DNA of 22,466 nt, from positions 1-22,466 of the forward strand of contig JAEWJX010000004.1 in the NCBI GenBank assembly GCA_023386365.1. The letters are read 5' to 3'. Positions 1-8,212 of the stretch are shown piece after piece (position 1 is the first letter of the stretch; every line of letters starts with the position of its first letter). The notes beneath the pieces were generated by a model. It worked only from the letters and a program-made list of their open reading frames with translations, did no database searches and had not been told where the DNA came from. The position numbers were made by a program, and so were the translations under genes. The DNA is from Actinomycetes bacterium (GTDB lineage Bacteria; Actinomycetota; Actinomycetes; Actinomycetales; Microbacteriaceae).

Positions 1-1
1 C

Positions 2-1867
2 GACGACGGCGTCGACACGACCACCTCACCCACCTGGACGGTGCGCACCCCGCTCGCCGTCACCCCCGCAGACGACACCTTCACACGCACCCTCGCAAGC
101 GGCTGGGGCCGTACCGACAGCGGACACGACTGGACGCTCTCGAGCTCCGCGACCTCGTACTCCGTCGACGGGACGAGGGGCAGGATGACGGTGTCCGCCG
201 GATCCGGACGCGCAGCCCGTCTCGCGACCGTCTCGTTCGCCGACGTCGCGATCACCACAGAGGTCGCGATGACGCCGGCAGCCACCGGGTCCGGCACCTA
301 CGTCTCGCTCATGTCGCGCCTCAGCGGTTCGACCAGCTACCGGGCGAAGCTGCACTTCGCGGCGGGCGGGGTGGTGAACCTGTTCCTCACCCGGTTCTCC
401 GGCACCGAGACGACGTTCACCTGGCAGCGGGTGCCCGGCACGTTCGCCGCCGGCACCCCGATGCGGGTGAAGTTCGAGACCACCGGGTCGTCGCCGACGA
501 CGGTGCGGGCGAAAGCGTGGGCGGCGGCCGGGAGCGAGCCGACGGCGTGGCTGGTGACGGCGACGGATGCGACGGCCGGGCTGCAGGGTCCGGGTGCCGT
601 AGGTGTCGACGTGTACCAGTCGGGCAGCGCGACGGGCGTCGCGACGCTGAACTTCGACCACTTCACGGCGGTGCCGGGCGGCGGCACGCCTCCGCCGGTG
701 AACGCGCCGCCGACGGCAGTGATCGGCGCCCCGGGGATCACCGACCGCACGGTGAGCGTGTCGGGAGCCGGTTCGACCGACTCCGACGGCACGATCGCCG
801 CGTATGCCTGGAACTTCGGCGACGGCACCACCGCATCCGGAGCCACCGCCAGCCGCACCTATGCCGCCGACGGCACCTACACGATCACCCTGACGGTGAC
901 CGACGACGACGGCGCCACCGCCACCACCACCCGTAGCGTGACGGTCACCGGCGCTCCGCCCCCGAACGCCCCACCCGTCGCCGCGATCGGCACGCCCACC
1001 ATCACCGACCGCACCGTGAACGTGTCGGGCGCCGGTTCCAACGACTCGGACGGCACCATCGCCTCCTACGCCTGGAACTTCGGCGACGGCACCACCGCAT
1101 CCGGAGCCACCGCCAGCCGCACCTATGCCGCCGACGGCACGTACACGATCACGCTGACCGTGACCGACGACGACGGCGCCACCGCCAGCACCACCCGCAG
1201 CGTGACGGTCACCGCACCGCCGCCGGCGGGCGTGCTCGTGGCCGACGACTTCGGCCGCACGGTCGCGAACGGCTGGGGCACCGCGGATGCCGGGGGCGCC
1301 TGGACCTTCGGGTCGACGGCGTCGCGGTACGCCGTCGCCGACGGGGTCGGCCAGCACCGGCTCACCGCGCCCGGCCAGAACGCCGACACGATGGTGACGG
1401 CGACCACCGGCACCTCGACCGAGTTGCGCGCCTCCGTGTCGTTCAGCCGCACCGCCGCGGCGGGCACGCTCTACGCGTCACTGATCCCGCGCGCGGTCAC
1501 CGCGAACACCGATTACCGGCTGCGAGTGGCGATCGCGTCGAACAACCGGCCGGTGCTGATCCTGGTGCGCACGGTGGGAGGCGTCGAGACGACGCTCGGC
1601 TCCACGACGCTCAGCAATGTGACCGTCGCCGCGAACACCTGGTACTCGGTGTCGGTGCGGGCGGTGCGATCGGGCGGCACGACGACACTCACGGCGAAAC
1701 TCTGGATACGGGGCGCGGCCGAGCCGACAGCCCAGCTCACGGCTGCGGATGCGACGGCCGCCCTGCAGACCGCTGGCTATGCGCGACTCAACAGCTACGA
1801 GTCGGGAAGCGCGACGGCTCCGATCACGACGTCCTGGGACGACGTGCGCTTCACGAGCGTCCCCTAG
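2..1867 (+). CDS. PKD-domain secreted protein, C-terminal part (5' end outside window)
   Basis: The reading frame is open from the first bases of the window, so the GTG at 41 is probably internal and the gene starts upstream. Of about 621 visible residues, the order is: a beta-rich module of about 200 residues (from DDTFTRTLASGWG), two PKD domains of about 84 residues each (both with the typical WNFGDG and YTITLTVTDDDG motifs), then a second beta-rich module (from DDFGRTVANGWG) that runs to the stop. The two outer modules share the pattern GWGxxDxGxxWT near their start and ATDAT/DV(R/Y)xSGSAT near their end, so they look like paralogous concanavalin-like sandwiches, probably carbohydrate- or surface-binding. 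No sorting motif or C-terminal membrane anchor is seen. Such architectures belong to exported proteins; no catalytic domain is visible in this part. Function beyond adhesion or glycan binding cannot be said. Confidence 0.85.
   Translation, partial: DDGVDTTTSPTWTVRTPLAVTPADDTFTRTLASGWGRTDSGHDWTLSSSATSYSVDGTRGRMTVSAGSGRAARLATVSFADVAITTEVAMTPAATGSGTYVSLMSRLSGSTSYRAKLHFAAGGVVNLFLTRFSGTETTFTWQRVPGTFAAGTPMRVKFETTGSSPTTVRAKAWAAAGSEPTAWLVTATDATAGLQGPGAVGVDVYQSGSATGVATLNFDHFTAVPGGGTPPPVNAPPTAVIGAPGITDRTVSVSGAGSTDSDGTIAAYAWNFGDGTTASGATASRTYAADGTYTITLTVTDDDGATATTTRSVTVTGAPPPNAPPVAAIGTPTITDRTVNVSGAGSNDSDGTIASYAWNFGDGTTASGATASRTYAADGTYTITLTVTDDDGATASTTRSVTVTAPPPAGVLVADDFGRTVANGWGTADAGGAWTFGSTASRYAVADGVGQHRLTAPGQNADTMVTATTGTSTELRASVSFSRTAAAGTLYASLIPRAVTANTDYRLRVAIASNNRPVLILVRTVGGVETTLGSTTLSNVTVAANTWYSVSVRAVRSGGTTTLTAKLWIRGAAEPTAQLTAADATAALQTAGYARLNSYESGSATAPITTSWDDVRFTSVP
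701..1216 (+). repeat. Tandem PKD-encoding direct repeat (264-bp period)
   Basis: Two copies of a PKD-encoding unit start at 701 and 965, exactly 264 bp (88 codons) apart. The stretch 806-876 is identical at DNA level to 1070-1140 (71 bp), including synonymous positions, which points to recent duplication or gene conversion rather than protein-level constraint alone. Confidence 0.85.
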
Positions 1868-1900
1868 CCCCGCCCCCACACCACGCCCGCAACACGGGGA

Positions 1901-1951
1901 GGGGTCACAAAGTGCTCGAGACACGCCGCCTTTCGAGCGGTTTGCGACCCC
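1901..1951. terminator. Long imperfect hairpin between convergent genes
   Basis: Arms 1901-1921 and 1931-1951 pair over 21 positions with two mismatches and two G-T wobbles around a 9-base loop. The outer arms read GGGGTCACAAA and TTTGCGACCCC. It lies 33 bp after the stop of the PKD gene and directly touches the stop codon of the convergent hydrolase gene at 1952, a position suited to a bidirectional terminator. There is no long T tract on either side, so termination is inferred from position and structure. Confidence 0.6.
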
Positions 1952-2932
1952 TCAGGCGGCAGACGCCACCGCGTTCAACAGCTGGGGCAGGATCAGGCCC
2001 GGGTCGACGCGGTTCGTGAGGAAGATGGCACAGGCGCCCGCGCCGTCGGCGGCGCTCGGCTGCATCCAGAACTCGGCGCCCGCCCAGCCGCCGTGGCCGT
2101 ACGCGTCGCGGCCCAGCATGCCCGGCTGACGGCGCAGCAGGTTCCAGCCGAGCCCCCAGTCCTGGCCGCGGTCGGCGGTGTACGGCGCGAGGCGCGGGAT
2201 GTCGTCGGTGCGCGAGGTGAGCGACGCGGCGAGCCCCAGCGGGGTCACCAGCCGGCCGTCGTCAGCGAGCAGCGACGACCCGATCGCGAGCAGATCCTCG
2301 GCACGCCCGAAGAGGCCCGCGCCCGCGTGGTGGAAGCCCACGAACCGCTCCATGTCGAAGTCGCCCGCGTTGTGCACCCGGTGGGGTTCCGCGACCGGCT
2401 CGAACGTCACGTCGGAGACACCGACGCCGGCGACCATCGTGGCGAGCTCATCCTCGAGTGTGCGCCCGGTCGCCGCTTCGACGAGCTCGCGCACCCCCTG
2501 GAAGTTGAGGGTCGAGTAGCGGCTCATACTGCCGGCCGCGAAGTCGCTCTCCGCGGTGCGCAGGTGCGCCGCCGGCCCCTCCACCGCATCCATCGCCGGC
2601 TCGGCGAGGCCGCTGGTGTGGCTGAGCAGGTGGGTGAGCGTGACCGGCGCCGGGTCGAACCCGGCGCGCTCCGGAACGAACGAGTCGAGCCGCGCACCGG
2701 GGGTGATCAGCCCGCGCTCGACGGCCCGCACGGCGGTGAGCGCCACCAGCGGCTTCGTCACCGAGAACAGCGGGAACACGTCGTCGACCTTCGTGGCCCG
2801 GCCCCCGTCGGAACCGAACGCCCGGATGTCGACCACGCCGTCGCCGGTGGCGATGCCGAGCACCGCGGTCGGGACCCGTCCGCTGTCGACCTGCCGCTCG
2901 GCCCACGCGAACGCCGCCTCGTACCCACCCAT
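1952..2932 (-). CDS. Serine hydrolase, beta-lactamase/esterase family (class C-like)
   Basis: A 326-residue penicillin-binding-type serine hydrolase. Visible motifs are the nucleophile box SVTK (about S57 to K60), a tyrosine in RYSTLN (about Y139) where class C enzymes carry YxN, and HGG (about 280-282) in place of KTG. LLSHTSGL is also typical of the family. No signal peptide is evident, so it probably acts in the cytoplasm, which argues for an esterase or peptidase rather than antibiotic resistance. ATG at 2932 is preferred over GTG at 2935 because AGGAG (2939-2943) sits 6 bases before the ATG. The start overlaps the stop of the exporter gene by one base, so the two are translationally coupled. 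It is the last gene of the minus-strand run. Substrate unknown. Confidence 0.85.
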   Translation of the reverse strand: MGGYEAAFAWAERQVDSGRVPTAVLGIATGDGVVDIRAFGSDGGRATKVDDVFPLFSVTKPLVALTAVRAVERGLITPGARLDSFVPERAGFDPAPVTLTHLLSHTSGLAEPAMDAVEGPAAHLRTAESDFAAGSMSRYSTLNFQGVRELVEAATGRTLEDELATMVAGVGVSDVTFEPVAEPHRVHNAGDFDMERFVGFHHAGAGLFGRAEDLLAIGSSLLADDGRLVTPLGLAASLTSRTDDIPRLAPYTADRGQDWGLGWNLLRRQPGMLGRDAYGHGGWAGAEFWMQPSAADGAGACAIFLTNRVDPGLILPQLLNAVASAA

Positions 2933-4164
2933 CACGCACTCCTCTCGGCCGCGGACTCACCGCGGACCATCCCCAGCACGACCGCGGCGCCCAGCGCCGC
3001 GCATCCGGCCATCACGGCCCCGATCGACACAGCACCGGCTGGCCCGATCACGGCCACGAGCGGCGCCGACAGCGCCCCGAACACCATATTCGCCGCGCCC
3101 AGCAGCGAGCCAGCGGTTCCCGCGCGGAGTCCGTGCTCTTCGAGCGCGGTGGCCTGGAGGGTGGGCGACACCACCCCGAACGCGGTCGTGAAGACGAACA
3201 GCGGCAGCACGAAGCCGACGACGCCCACATCGGGCACGACGAGCGCGATCACCACGATCGACGCGGCCGTCGCCGCCAGCACGACGCTTCCCGCGCGCAG
3301 CACCCGACGCATCCCGCGCCGCGGCGACCAGCGGGCGCTGAGCTGGGCACCGACGATCATGAGCAGCCCGTGGCCGCCGAACAGGATGGCGTAGCCGACG
3401 GGGGTGATGCCGTAGACCTCCTGGAACAGGAACGCCGACGACGCCATGTAGGCCATCATCGCCGCCCACTGGAGTCCACCGGCGAGCAGTACCGCCACGA
3501 ACACGCGGTCGCGCGCGAGCAGCCGGTAGTCGTCGACGAGTCGCGTGCCGGCGCGCAGGGCCCGCCGCTCGGGCGGATGCGTCTCGCGGCGGGCGAGCAC
3601 CCCGACCGCCGCCACCAGCAGCGCGAGCGCGTAGACGACGAGCACCCCGAAGATGCCGCGCCAATCGACCACCTCCAGCAGCAGCGCGCCGAGCGCAGGT
3701 GAGGTCACCACGAAGAAGCCGTTCACCAGCTGCAGGCGGGCAAGCAGCCGCACCATCGCCGAACCGGATGCGGCATCCCGCACGATGGCGAGCACGATCA
3801 CGGAGCTCGCCGCGGCACCCGCCCCCTGCACCACCCGGGCGGCGATGAGGGCCTCGATCCCGGGCGCGAACATGCACGCCACGGTCGCGACCGCGTACAG
3901 CACCAGCACGGTCACGAGCGGTCGCATCCGCCCCACCCGGTCGGAGAGCGGACCCGCCGCCAACTGACCCGCCGCCATGCCGAGGAAGGCGCCGGTGAGC
4001 GTCAACTGCACGAACCCGGGCGTGGTGGCGAGCTCACTGCGGATGTCGGGGAACGCCGGCAGGTACAGGTCCATCGTGAGCGGCCAGGTGGCCATGATGG
4101 CGCCCAGCGTGACCAGCATGGGCAGGGTGAGCGGGTGCCCCGCGGGGCGGGGGCTACCAGGCAT
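2932..4164 (-). CDS. MFS transporter, Bcr/CflA drug-efflux type
   Basis: A 410-residue membrane protein with about 12 hydrophobic segments. The first helix carries TMDLYLPAFPDI, the signature region of Bcr/CflA exporters, and the loop after helix 2 carries LSDRVGRMRP, the conserved MFS motif A. A charged cytoplasmic loop (around RRETHPPERRALRAGTRLVDDYRLL) separates the two six-helix halves. Family members export small drugs, sulfonamides, bicyclomycin or amino acids/dipeptides by proton antiport. The ATG at 4164 lies 11 bp inside the end of the aldo/keto reductase gene, and the stop overlaps the hydrolase start, so it is an operon member. In this sugar-related setting it may export a by-product; the cargo cannot be read from sequence. 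Confidence 0.88.
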   Translation of the reverse strand: MPGSPRPAGHPLTLPMLVTLGAIMATWPLTMDLYLPAFPDIRSELATTPGFVQLTLTGAFLGMAAGQLAAGPLSDRVGRMRPLVTVLVLYAVATVACMFAPGIEALIAARVVQGAGAAASSVIVLAIVRDAASGSAMVRLLARLQLVNGFFVVTSPALGALLLEVVDWRGIFGVLVVYALALLVAAVGVLARRETHPPERRALRAGTRLVDDYRLLARDRVFVAVLLAGGLQWAAMMAYMASSAFLFQEVYGITPVGYAILFGGHGLLMIVGAQLSARWSPRRGMRRVLRAGSVVLAATAASIVVIALVVPDVGVVGFVLPLFVFTTAFGVVSPTLQATALEEHGLRAGTAGSLLGAANMVFGALSAPLVAVIGPAGAVSIGAVMAGCAALGAAVVLGMVRGESAAERSA

Positions 4165-5119
4165 ACGCCTCGGGTGCCGGCGCGCCGGGGCCCGGCCAGA
4201 TGGCGTCGAGTTCGGCGAGCACGCCGGCGTCGAGGGTCACGTCGAGGGCGGCGAGCGCCGAGTCGAGCTGCTCGATGGTGCGCGGCCCGACCACCGGTGC
4301 GGTGACCACGGGCTGGTGCAGCAGCCACGCGATCGCCACCACGCCCGGCGCGATGCCGAGTTCGGCGCAGAACGCCTCGTAGCGTTCGATCGCCGGGCGG
4401 CGGGCGCCGAGCGCCTCGAGGCTCGACCGCGAGCGGTCGGTCTTGGCGAGCACCCCGCCGAGCTGCCCGCTCGCGAGCGGCGACCACGGCAGCAGGCCCA
4501 TCCCGTAGTGCTCGGCCGCGGGGACCACCTCGAGTTCTACGACGCGCTGCGCCAGGTTGTACACCGACTGCTCGGTGACGGGCCTCGGGTAGCCGGCCTC
4601 AGCGGCGATCTCCTGGTAGCGGGCGAGGTGCCAGCCGGCAAAGTTCGAGGTTCCGAGGTAGAGGATCTTGCCCTGCTCGCGCAGCGTCGCGAAGGCGCTC
4701 ATCACCTCGTCGACGGGCACCTCCCGATCGATGTGGTGCATCTGGTACAGGTCGATGCGGTCGGTGCCGAGGCGGCGCAGCGACGCGTCGACGGCGGCGC
4801 GGATGTGCAGCGCCGAGAGGCCGCGGTCGTTGGGGCCGGGCCCCATGTCGCCGTGCACCTTCGTGCCGATGACGAGGTCGTCGCGGTTGCCGCGGGCCGC
4901 CATCCAGCGACCCAGGATCTCCTCCGACTGCCCGGGGAGGTCACCCCAGGGGGCGCCGCCGTAGACGTCGGCCGTGTCGATGAGGTTCACGCCGGCCTCG
5001 ACGGCCCGGTCCATGATGGCGAACGAGGCGTCCTCGTCGATGACGGGGCCGAAGTTCATGGTGCCGAGCGCGATGCGGCCGACGCGCGCGCCGCCGCGCC
5101 CGAGCCGGATGTACTGCAT
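4154..5119 (-). CDS. Aldo/keto reductase
   Basis: A 321-residue NADPH-dependent (by family) TIM-barrel oxidoreductase. The catalytic tetrad is visible: D48 and Y53 in IDTADVYGG, K87 in IGTKVHG and H128 in LYQMHHID. The C-terminal half has the NLAQR and LPWSPLASGQLGG segments typical of the YajO/YhdN-like branch. The frame stays open upstream to 5287, but that extension is arginine-rich shadow coding over the beta-galactosidase gene. ATG at 5119, overlapping the stop of that gene by one base (TGATG), is the right start. It may reduce an aldehyde or ketose released by the upstream glycosidase; the true substrate is not deducible. Confidence 0.9.
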   Translation of the reverse strand: MQYIRLGRGGARVGRIALGTMNFGPVIDEDASFAIMDRAVEAGVNLIDTADVYGGAPWGDLPGQSEEILGRWMAARGNRDDLVIGTKVHGDMGPGPNDRGLSALHIRAAVDASLRRLGTDRIDLYQMHHIDREVPVDEVMSAFATLREQGKILYLGTSNFAGWHLARYQEIAAEAGYPRPVTEQSVYNLAQRVVELEVVPAAEHYGMGLLPWSPLASGQLGGVLAKTDRSRSSLEALGARRPAIERYEAFCAELGIAPGVVAIAWLLHQPVVTAPVVGPRTIEQLDSALAALDVTLDAGVLAELDAIWPGPGAPAPEAYAW

Positions 5120-7149
5120 CAGGCCGCCCCGCCGTCGCGCACGAACGCCCAGCCGTAGGCGCCGAGCTCGCGCGCCGCATCCGTCGACCCGGTGAGCAGG
5201 TCGGTGCCGGGCACGTTCACCGTCACCGGCTCGGTGCCGTGGTTGATCACGGTGACCAGGTCGCCGCGGCGGGCCACCTCGACCCACTCCGGCAGTCCGG
5301 CGATCTCGGGTGCAACGCCCGCCTCCTCGGCGAGCCAGCCGAGCAGCGCGGTCATGCCGGCGTCGTCGGGGATGGTGGCGAGGTAGTAGCCGAACCCGTC
5401 ACCGGATGCGCGGCGGGTGAACGCGGCGCGACCCTCGGTGCGACCCGAGGTGTAGGCGCCGAGCACCTCCGCGTCGATCACGATCAGCTCCTCGGCGAGG
5501 AACTGGCCGGTGAGTTCGCCGACGGGGCTGGCGAACGCAGCCGACGACTGACCGGGCCCGCCGGATGCCGACACCACGGCGACATCTCCGGCGGACTCGG
5601 CGGCTGTGGCGGTGGCCGGGGGCACCAGCGCACCGAAGTCCTCGATGGCGACGCCGAGCACGTCGCGCAGGCCCACGAGGTACCCGCCCTCGCGGAAGGC
5701 GTCGTCCTCGTCGACCACATCACTGAACGCCGAGACGAGCAGACGCCCGCCGCCGCGCACGAAGTCCGACAGGTTCGCGGCGCCCGCGTCGCCGAGCATG
5801 TACTGCTGCGGCACCACGACGAGCGCGTAGTCGGCGAGGTCGCTCGTGGGGAGCACGATGTCGACCTGCAGGTTCTGCCGGTGCAGTGCCGCATACCAGC
5901 GGTGCACCAAATCGGAGTAGTCGAGCACGATCGGGTGGTCGCTGTTCGAGATCGCCCACCAGTTCTGCCAGTCGAAGACGAGCGCGATGCGTGCGCCGCT
6001 GGGGCCCGCCTGCAGGTCCGGCAGCTGGGCGAGTTGGCCGCCGAGGGCGACGGCCTCGCGCCAGGTGCGGGTCTCGAGGCCCGCCTGCGGAACCATCGAG
6101 GAGTGGAACTTCTCGCTTCCGCGACGGGACTGCCGCCACTGGAAGAACATGATGCCGTCGGCGCCGCGTCCGATGGCCTGGGCGGAGAGCGCCGCCATCT
6201 GGCCGGGCGCCTTGGGGGCGTTGGTGGGTCGCCAGTTGAGCGCGTTGGTGGACTGCTCGGTGAGGATCCACGGCACGCCGGGCTTCAGCCCCCGCATCAG
6301 GTCGCGCGCGAACGCCGCACGACGGAACGAGAACGGGTCGTTCGGGTCGGGGTAGTTGTCGTCACAGACGACATCCACCTCTTCGGCCCAGCGCCAGTAG
6401 TCGGCCGGCGGGAACGCCCCCATGAAGTTGGTGGTCACCGGCTGGGTGGCGCCTGCGGCGCGGATGATGTCGCGCTCCATCGTGTACAGCCCGAGCAGGG
6501 TGTCGGAGGTGAAGCGCTTGAAGTCGAGCACGCTCGTCGGGTTGATGGAGTACGGGGCCTTCCGCGGCGGCACGATCTGGCTGAACGCGGTGTACTTCTG
6601 CGACCAGAAGTCGGTGCCCCAGGCGTGGTTGAGGGCGTCGATGCTGCCGTACTTCTGCTGCAGCCACACCCGGAACGCGTCGCGGGCCGCATCCGAGTAG
6701 TCGTAGTGCAGGTGGCATCCGTACTCGTTGTTGACGTGCCACATCGCGATCGCCGGATGCTGCGCGTAGCGCGCGGCGAGCGCGGACACCAGCTCGGAGG
6801 CGAGGCGGCGGTAGACGGGCGACGCCGGCGCGAAGGCCTGGCGGCTGCCGGGCCAGAAGGTGGAGCCGTCGGCGTCCTGCGGCAGCATCTCGGGGTAGGC
6901 CTCGGTGGCCCACGGCGGCGGCGACGCGGTGGCGGTGGCCAGGTCCACCTGGATGCCGGCGCCGTGCAGCAGGTCGATGACCTCGTCGAGCCACTCCCAG
7001 TCGAAGACACCCTCGGCGGGCTGGATGCGCGACCAGGCGAAGATGCCGAGGCTCACCATGGTGACCCCCGCCTCCTGCATGAGGCGCACATCCTCGCGCC
7101 ACACCTCCCGCGGCCACTGCTCGGGGTTGTAGTCGGCTCCGTAGTGCAT
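5119..7149 (-). CDS. GH42 beta-galactosidase
   Basis: A 676-residue glycoside hydrolase of family 42. The N-terminus MHYGADYNPEQWP, the acid/base glutamate in HVNNEYGCH (E142) and the nucleophile in PWILTEQSTNALNW (E298) are diagnostic. The catalytic TIM barrel (about 1-385) is followed by a trimerisation domain of glutamine-amidotransferase-like fold (about 390-590) and a short C-terminal beta domain. Family enzymes release beta-D-galactose, and in some cases alpha-L-arabinopyranose, from oligosaccharides. No signal peptide is present, so it acts on imported sugars. The start ATG has GGAG at 7154-7157. A longer open frame to 7611 only mirrors the LacI gene. It follows the LacI gene after 61 bp and is coupled to the next aldo/keto reductase. 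Confidence 0.95.
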   Translation of the reverse strand: MHYGADYNPEQWPREVWREDVRLMQEAGVTMVSLGIFAWSRIQPAEGVFDWEWLDEVIDLLHGAGIQVDLATATASPPPWATEAYPEMLPQDADGSTFWPGSRQAFAPASPVYRRLASELVSALAARYAQHPAIAMWHVNNEYGCHLHYDYSDAARDAFRVWLQQKYGSIDALNHAWGTDFWSQKYTAFSQIVPPRKAPYSINPTSVLDFKRFTSDTLLGLYTMERDIIRAAGATQPVTTNFMGAFPPADYWRWAEEVDVVCDDNYPDPNDPFSFRRAAFARDLMRGLKPGVPWILTEQSTNALNWRPTNAPKAPGQMAALSAQAIGRGADGIMFFQWRQSRRGSEKFHSSMVPQAGLETRTWREAVALGGQLAQLPDLQAGPSGARIALVFDWQNWWAISNSDHPIVLDYSDLVHRWYAALHRQNLQVDIVLPTSDLADYALVVVPQQYMLGDAGAANLSDFVRGGGRLLVSAFSDVVDEDDAFREGGYLVGLRDVLGVAIEDFGALVPPATATAAESAGDVAVVSASGGPGQSSAAFASPVGELTGQFLAEELIVIDAEVLGAYTSGRTEGRAAFTRRASGDGFGYYLATIPDDAGMTALLGWLAEEAGVAPEIAGLPEWVEVARRGDLVTVINHGTEPVTVNVPGTDLLTGSTDAARELGAYGWAFVRDGGAA

Positions 7150-7210
7150 GGTTCTCCAGGGTGTGCGGGGTCGGCGGGACGTTCGGACAGATGTGGTGTG
7201 ACGCGGTGCG

Positions 7211-8212
7211 TCAGCGGGTGCGAGTCGAGGCCCGCACGGCGAGTTCGGGCACGAACCGTGCCTCGACGGGGTCTTTCTGCCCGCCGAGGTGGTCGAGCAG
7301 CAGTTGGGTGGCGCGGGCACCCATCTGCGAGGCCGGTTGGCGCACCGACGTGAGCGGCACGACGGCGGCGGCCGCGAACTCGATGTCGTCGTAGCCGACG
7401 AGGGCGATGTCGTCGGGCACCCGGATGCCGTTGCCGACGAGCCCCTGCAGGAGGCCGAGGGCAAGGTGGTCGTTTCCGGCGAAGACGCCGTCGGGGCGGT
7501 CGGCGGGGTCCATGCGGGCGAGGCGTTCGCCGAGTTCGCGACCGAGGCCCGTGTTGAGGGTCTCGGTCTCGATGACGGTGACGCGGGTGCCCGCGGCGGC
7601 GGCCACCTCACGGAAGCCGGTCATACGTTCACGCATCTGGGCGCGGGATTCGGGACCCCCGATGAACGCGAGGTGCCGGCATCCACTGTCGACGAGTTCG
7701 CGCGTGGCGAGGCGGCCCCCGAGTTCGTCGTCGAGCGACACCGACGAGAACTCGCCGTTCGGGTGGCGGTAGTCGACGAGCACGACGGGCACGCCGCGGC
7801 GCGCGAAGCGGCGCAGGTGCTCCTCGCTGTCGCCGACGGGCGCGATGAGCACCCCGTCGAGGCGTTGGCGCTCGAAGAGCTCCAGGTAGCGGGCCTCGCG
7901 GGCGGTGGAGTCGAAGCTGTTGCCGACGATCACCGAGTAGCCGGAGGCGAGCGCCTCCTCTTCGGCACCGAACGCGAGTTCGGCGAAGAACGGGTTGGTG
8001 ATGTTGATGACCGACATGCCGATCGCGTCGGAGCGGCCGGCGCGCAGCTGTCGGGCGGCGACGTTGGGCACGTAGCCGAGTTCGGCGATCGCGGCGGCGA
8101 CCCGTGCGGCGGTGGTGTTCGACACCAGCTCGGGGCGGTTGATGGCGTTGGAGACGGTGCCGATGGAGACGCCGGCGTGCTCGGCGACGTCGCGGAGTCC
8201 CACGTCGGTCAT
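7211..8212 (-). CDS. LacI-family transcriptional regulator
   Basis: A 333-residue repressor-type regulator. The N-terminal helix-turn-helix (LRDVAEHAGVSIGTVSNAINRPE, residues 6-28) and the hinge helix PNVAARQLR (49-57) are classical, and a periplasmic-binding-protein-like effector domain follows from about residue 62. A minor-groove-inserting leucine in this hinge usually goes with operators that have a central CpG, which fits the AACGTT sites at 14385-14408. ATG at 8212 has AGGAG at 8219-8223 and overlaps the ThuA-domain gene by 4 bp (ATGA). A longer frame to 8359 is rejected because the helix-turn-helix begins right after this ATG. Being inside the transporter operon it would be autoregulated; the inducer is presumably the imported sugar or a derivative. 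Confidence 0.93.
   Translation of the reverse strand: MTDVGLRDVAEHAGVSIGTVSNAINRPELVSNTTAARVAAAIAELGYVPNVAARQLRAGRSDAIGMSVINITNPFFAELAFGAEEEALASGYSVIVGNSFDSTAREARYLELFERQRLDGVLIAPVGDSEEHLRRFARRGVPVVLVDYRHPNGEFSSVSLDDELGGRLATRELVDSGCRHLAFIGGPESRAQMRERMTGFREVAAAAGTRVTVIETETLNTGLGRELGERLARMDPADRPDGVFAGNDHLALGLLQGLVGNGIRVPDDIALVGYDDIEFAAAAVVPLTSVRQPASQMGARATQLLLDHLGGQKDPVEARFVPELAVRASTRTR

Noticed and set aside
26..1357. A 443-codon open frame on the minus strand opposite the PKD gene
   Set aside because: It is a shadow: rich in Arg/Gly/Ala with no recognisable domain, while the plus strand gives clear PKD domains. Its repeats merely mirror the PKD duplication.
2093..3394. Long plus-strand open frame across the hydrolase and exporter genes
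   Set aside because: The translation is Arg/Glu/His-rich with no domain, and both underlying minus-strand genes have intact family motifs.
5120..5287. N-terminal extension of the aldo/keto reductase (4154-5119)
   Set aside because: The extension is low-complexity arginine-rich sequence overlapping the beta-galactosidase C-terminus; the AKR fold starts at MQYIRLG.
7150..7210. Separate promoter or operator before the beta-galactosidase gene
   Set aside because: The 61-bp gap has a GAACGTCC motif faintly like the upstream operators, but no dyad and no convincing -35/-10 pair.
7150..7611. N-terminal extension of the beta-galactosidase
   Set aside because: It overlaps the LacI gene and does not resemble GH42; ATG 7149 begins with the conserved HYGADYNPEQWP.
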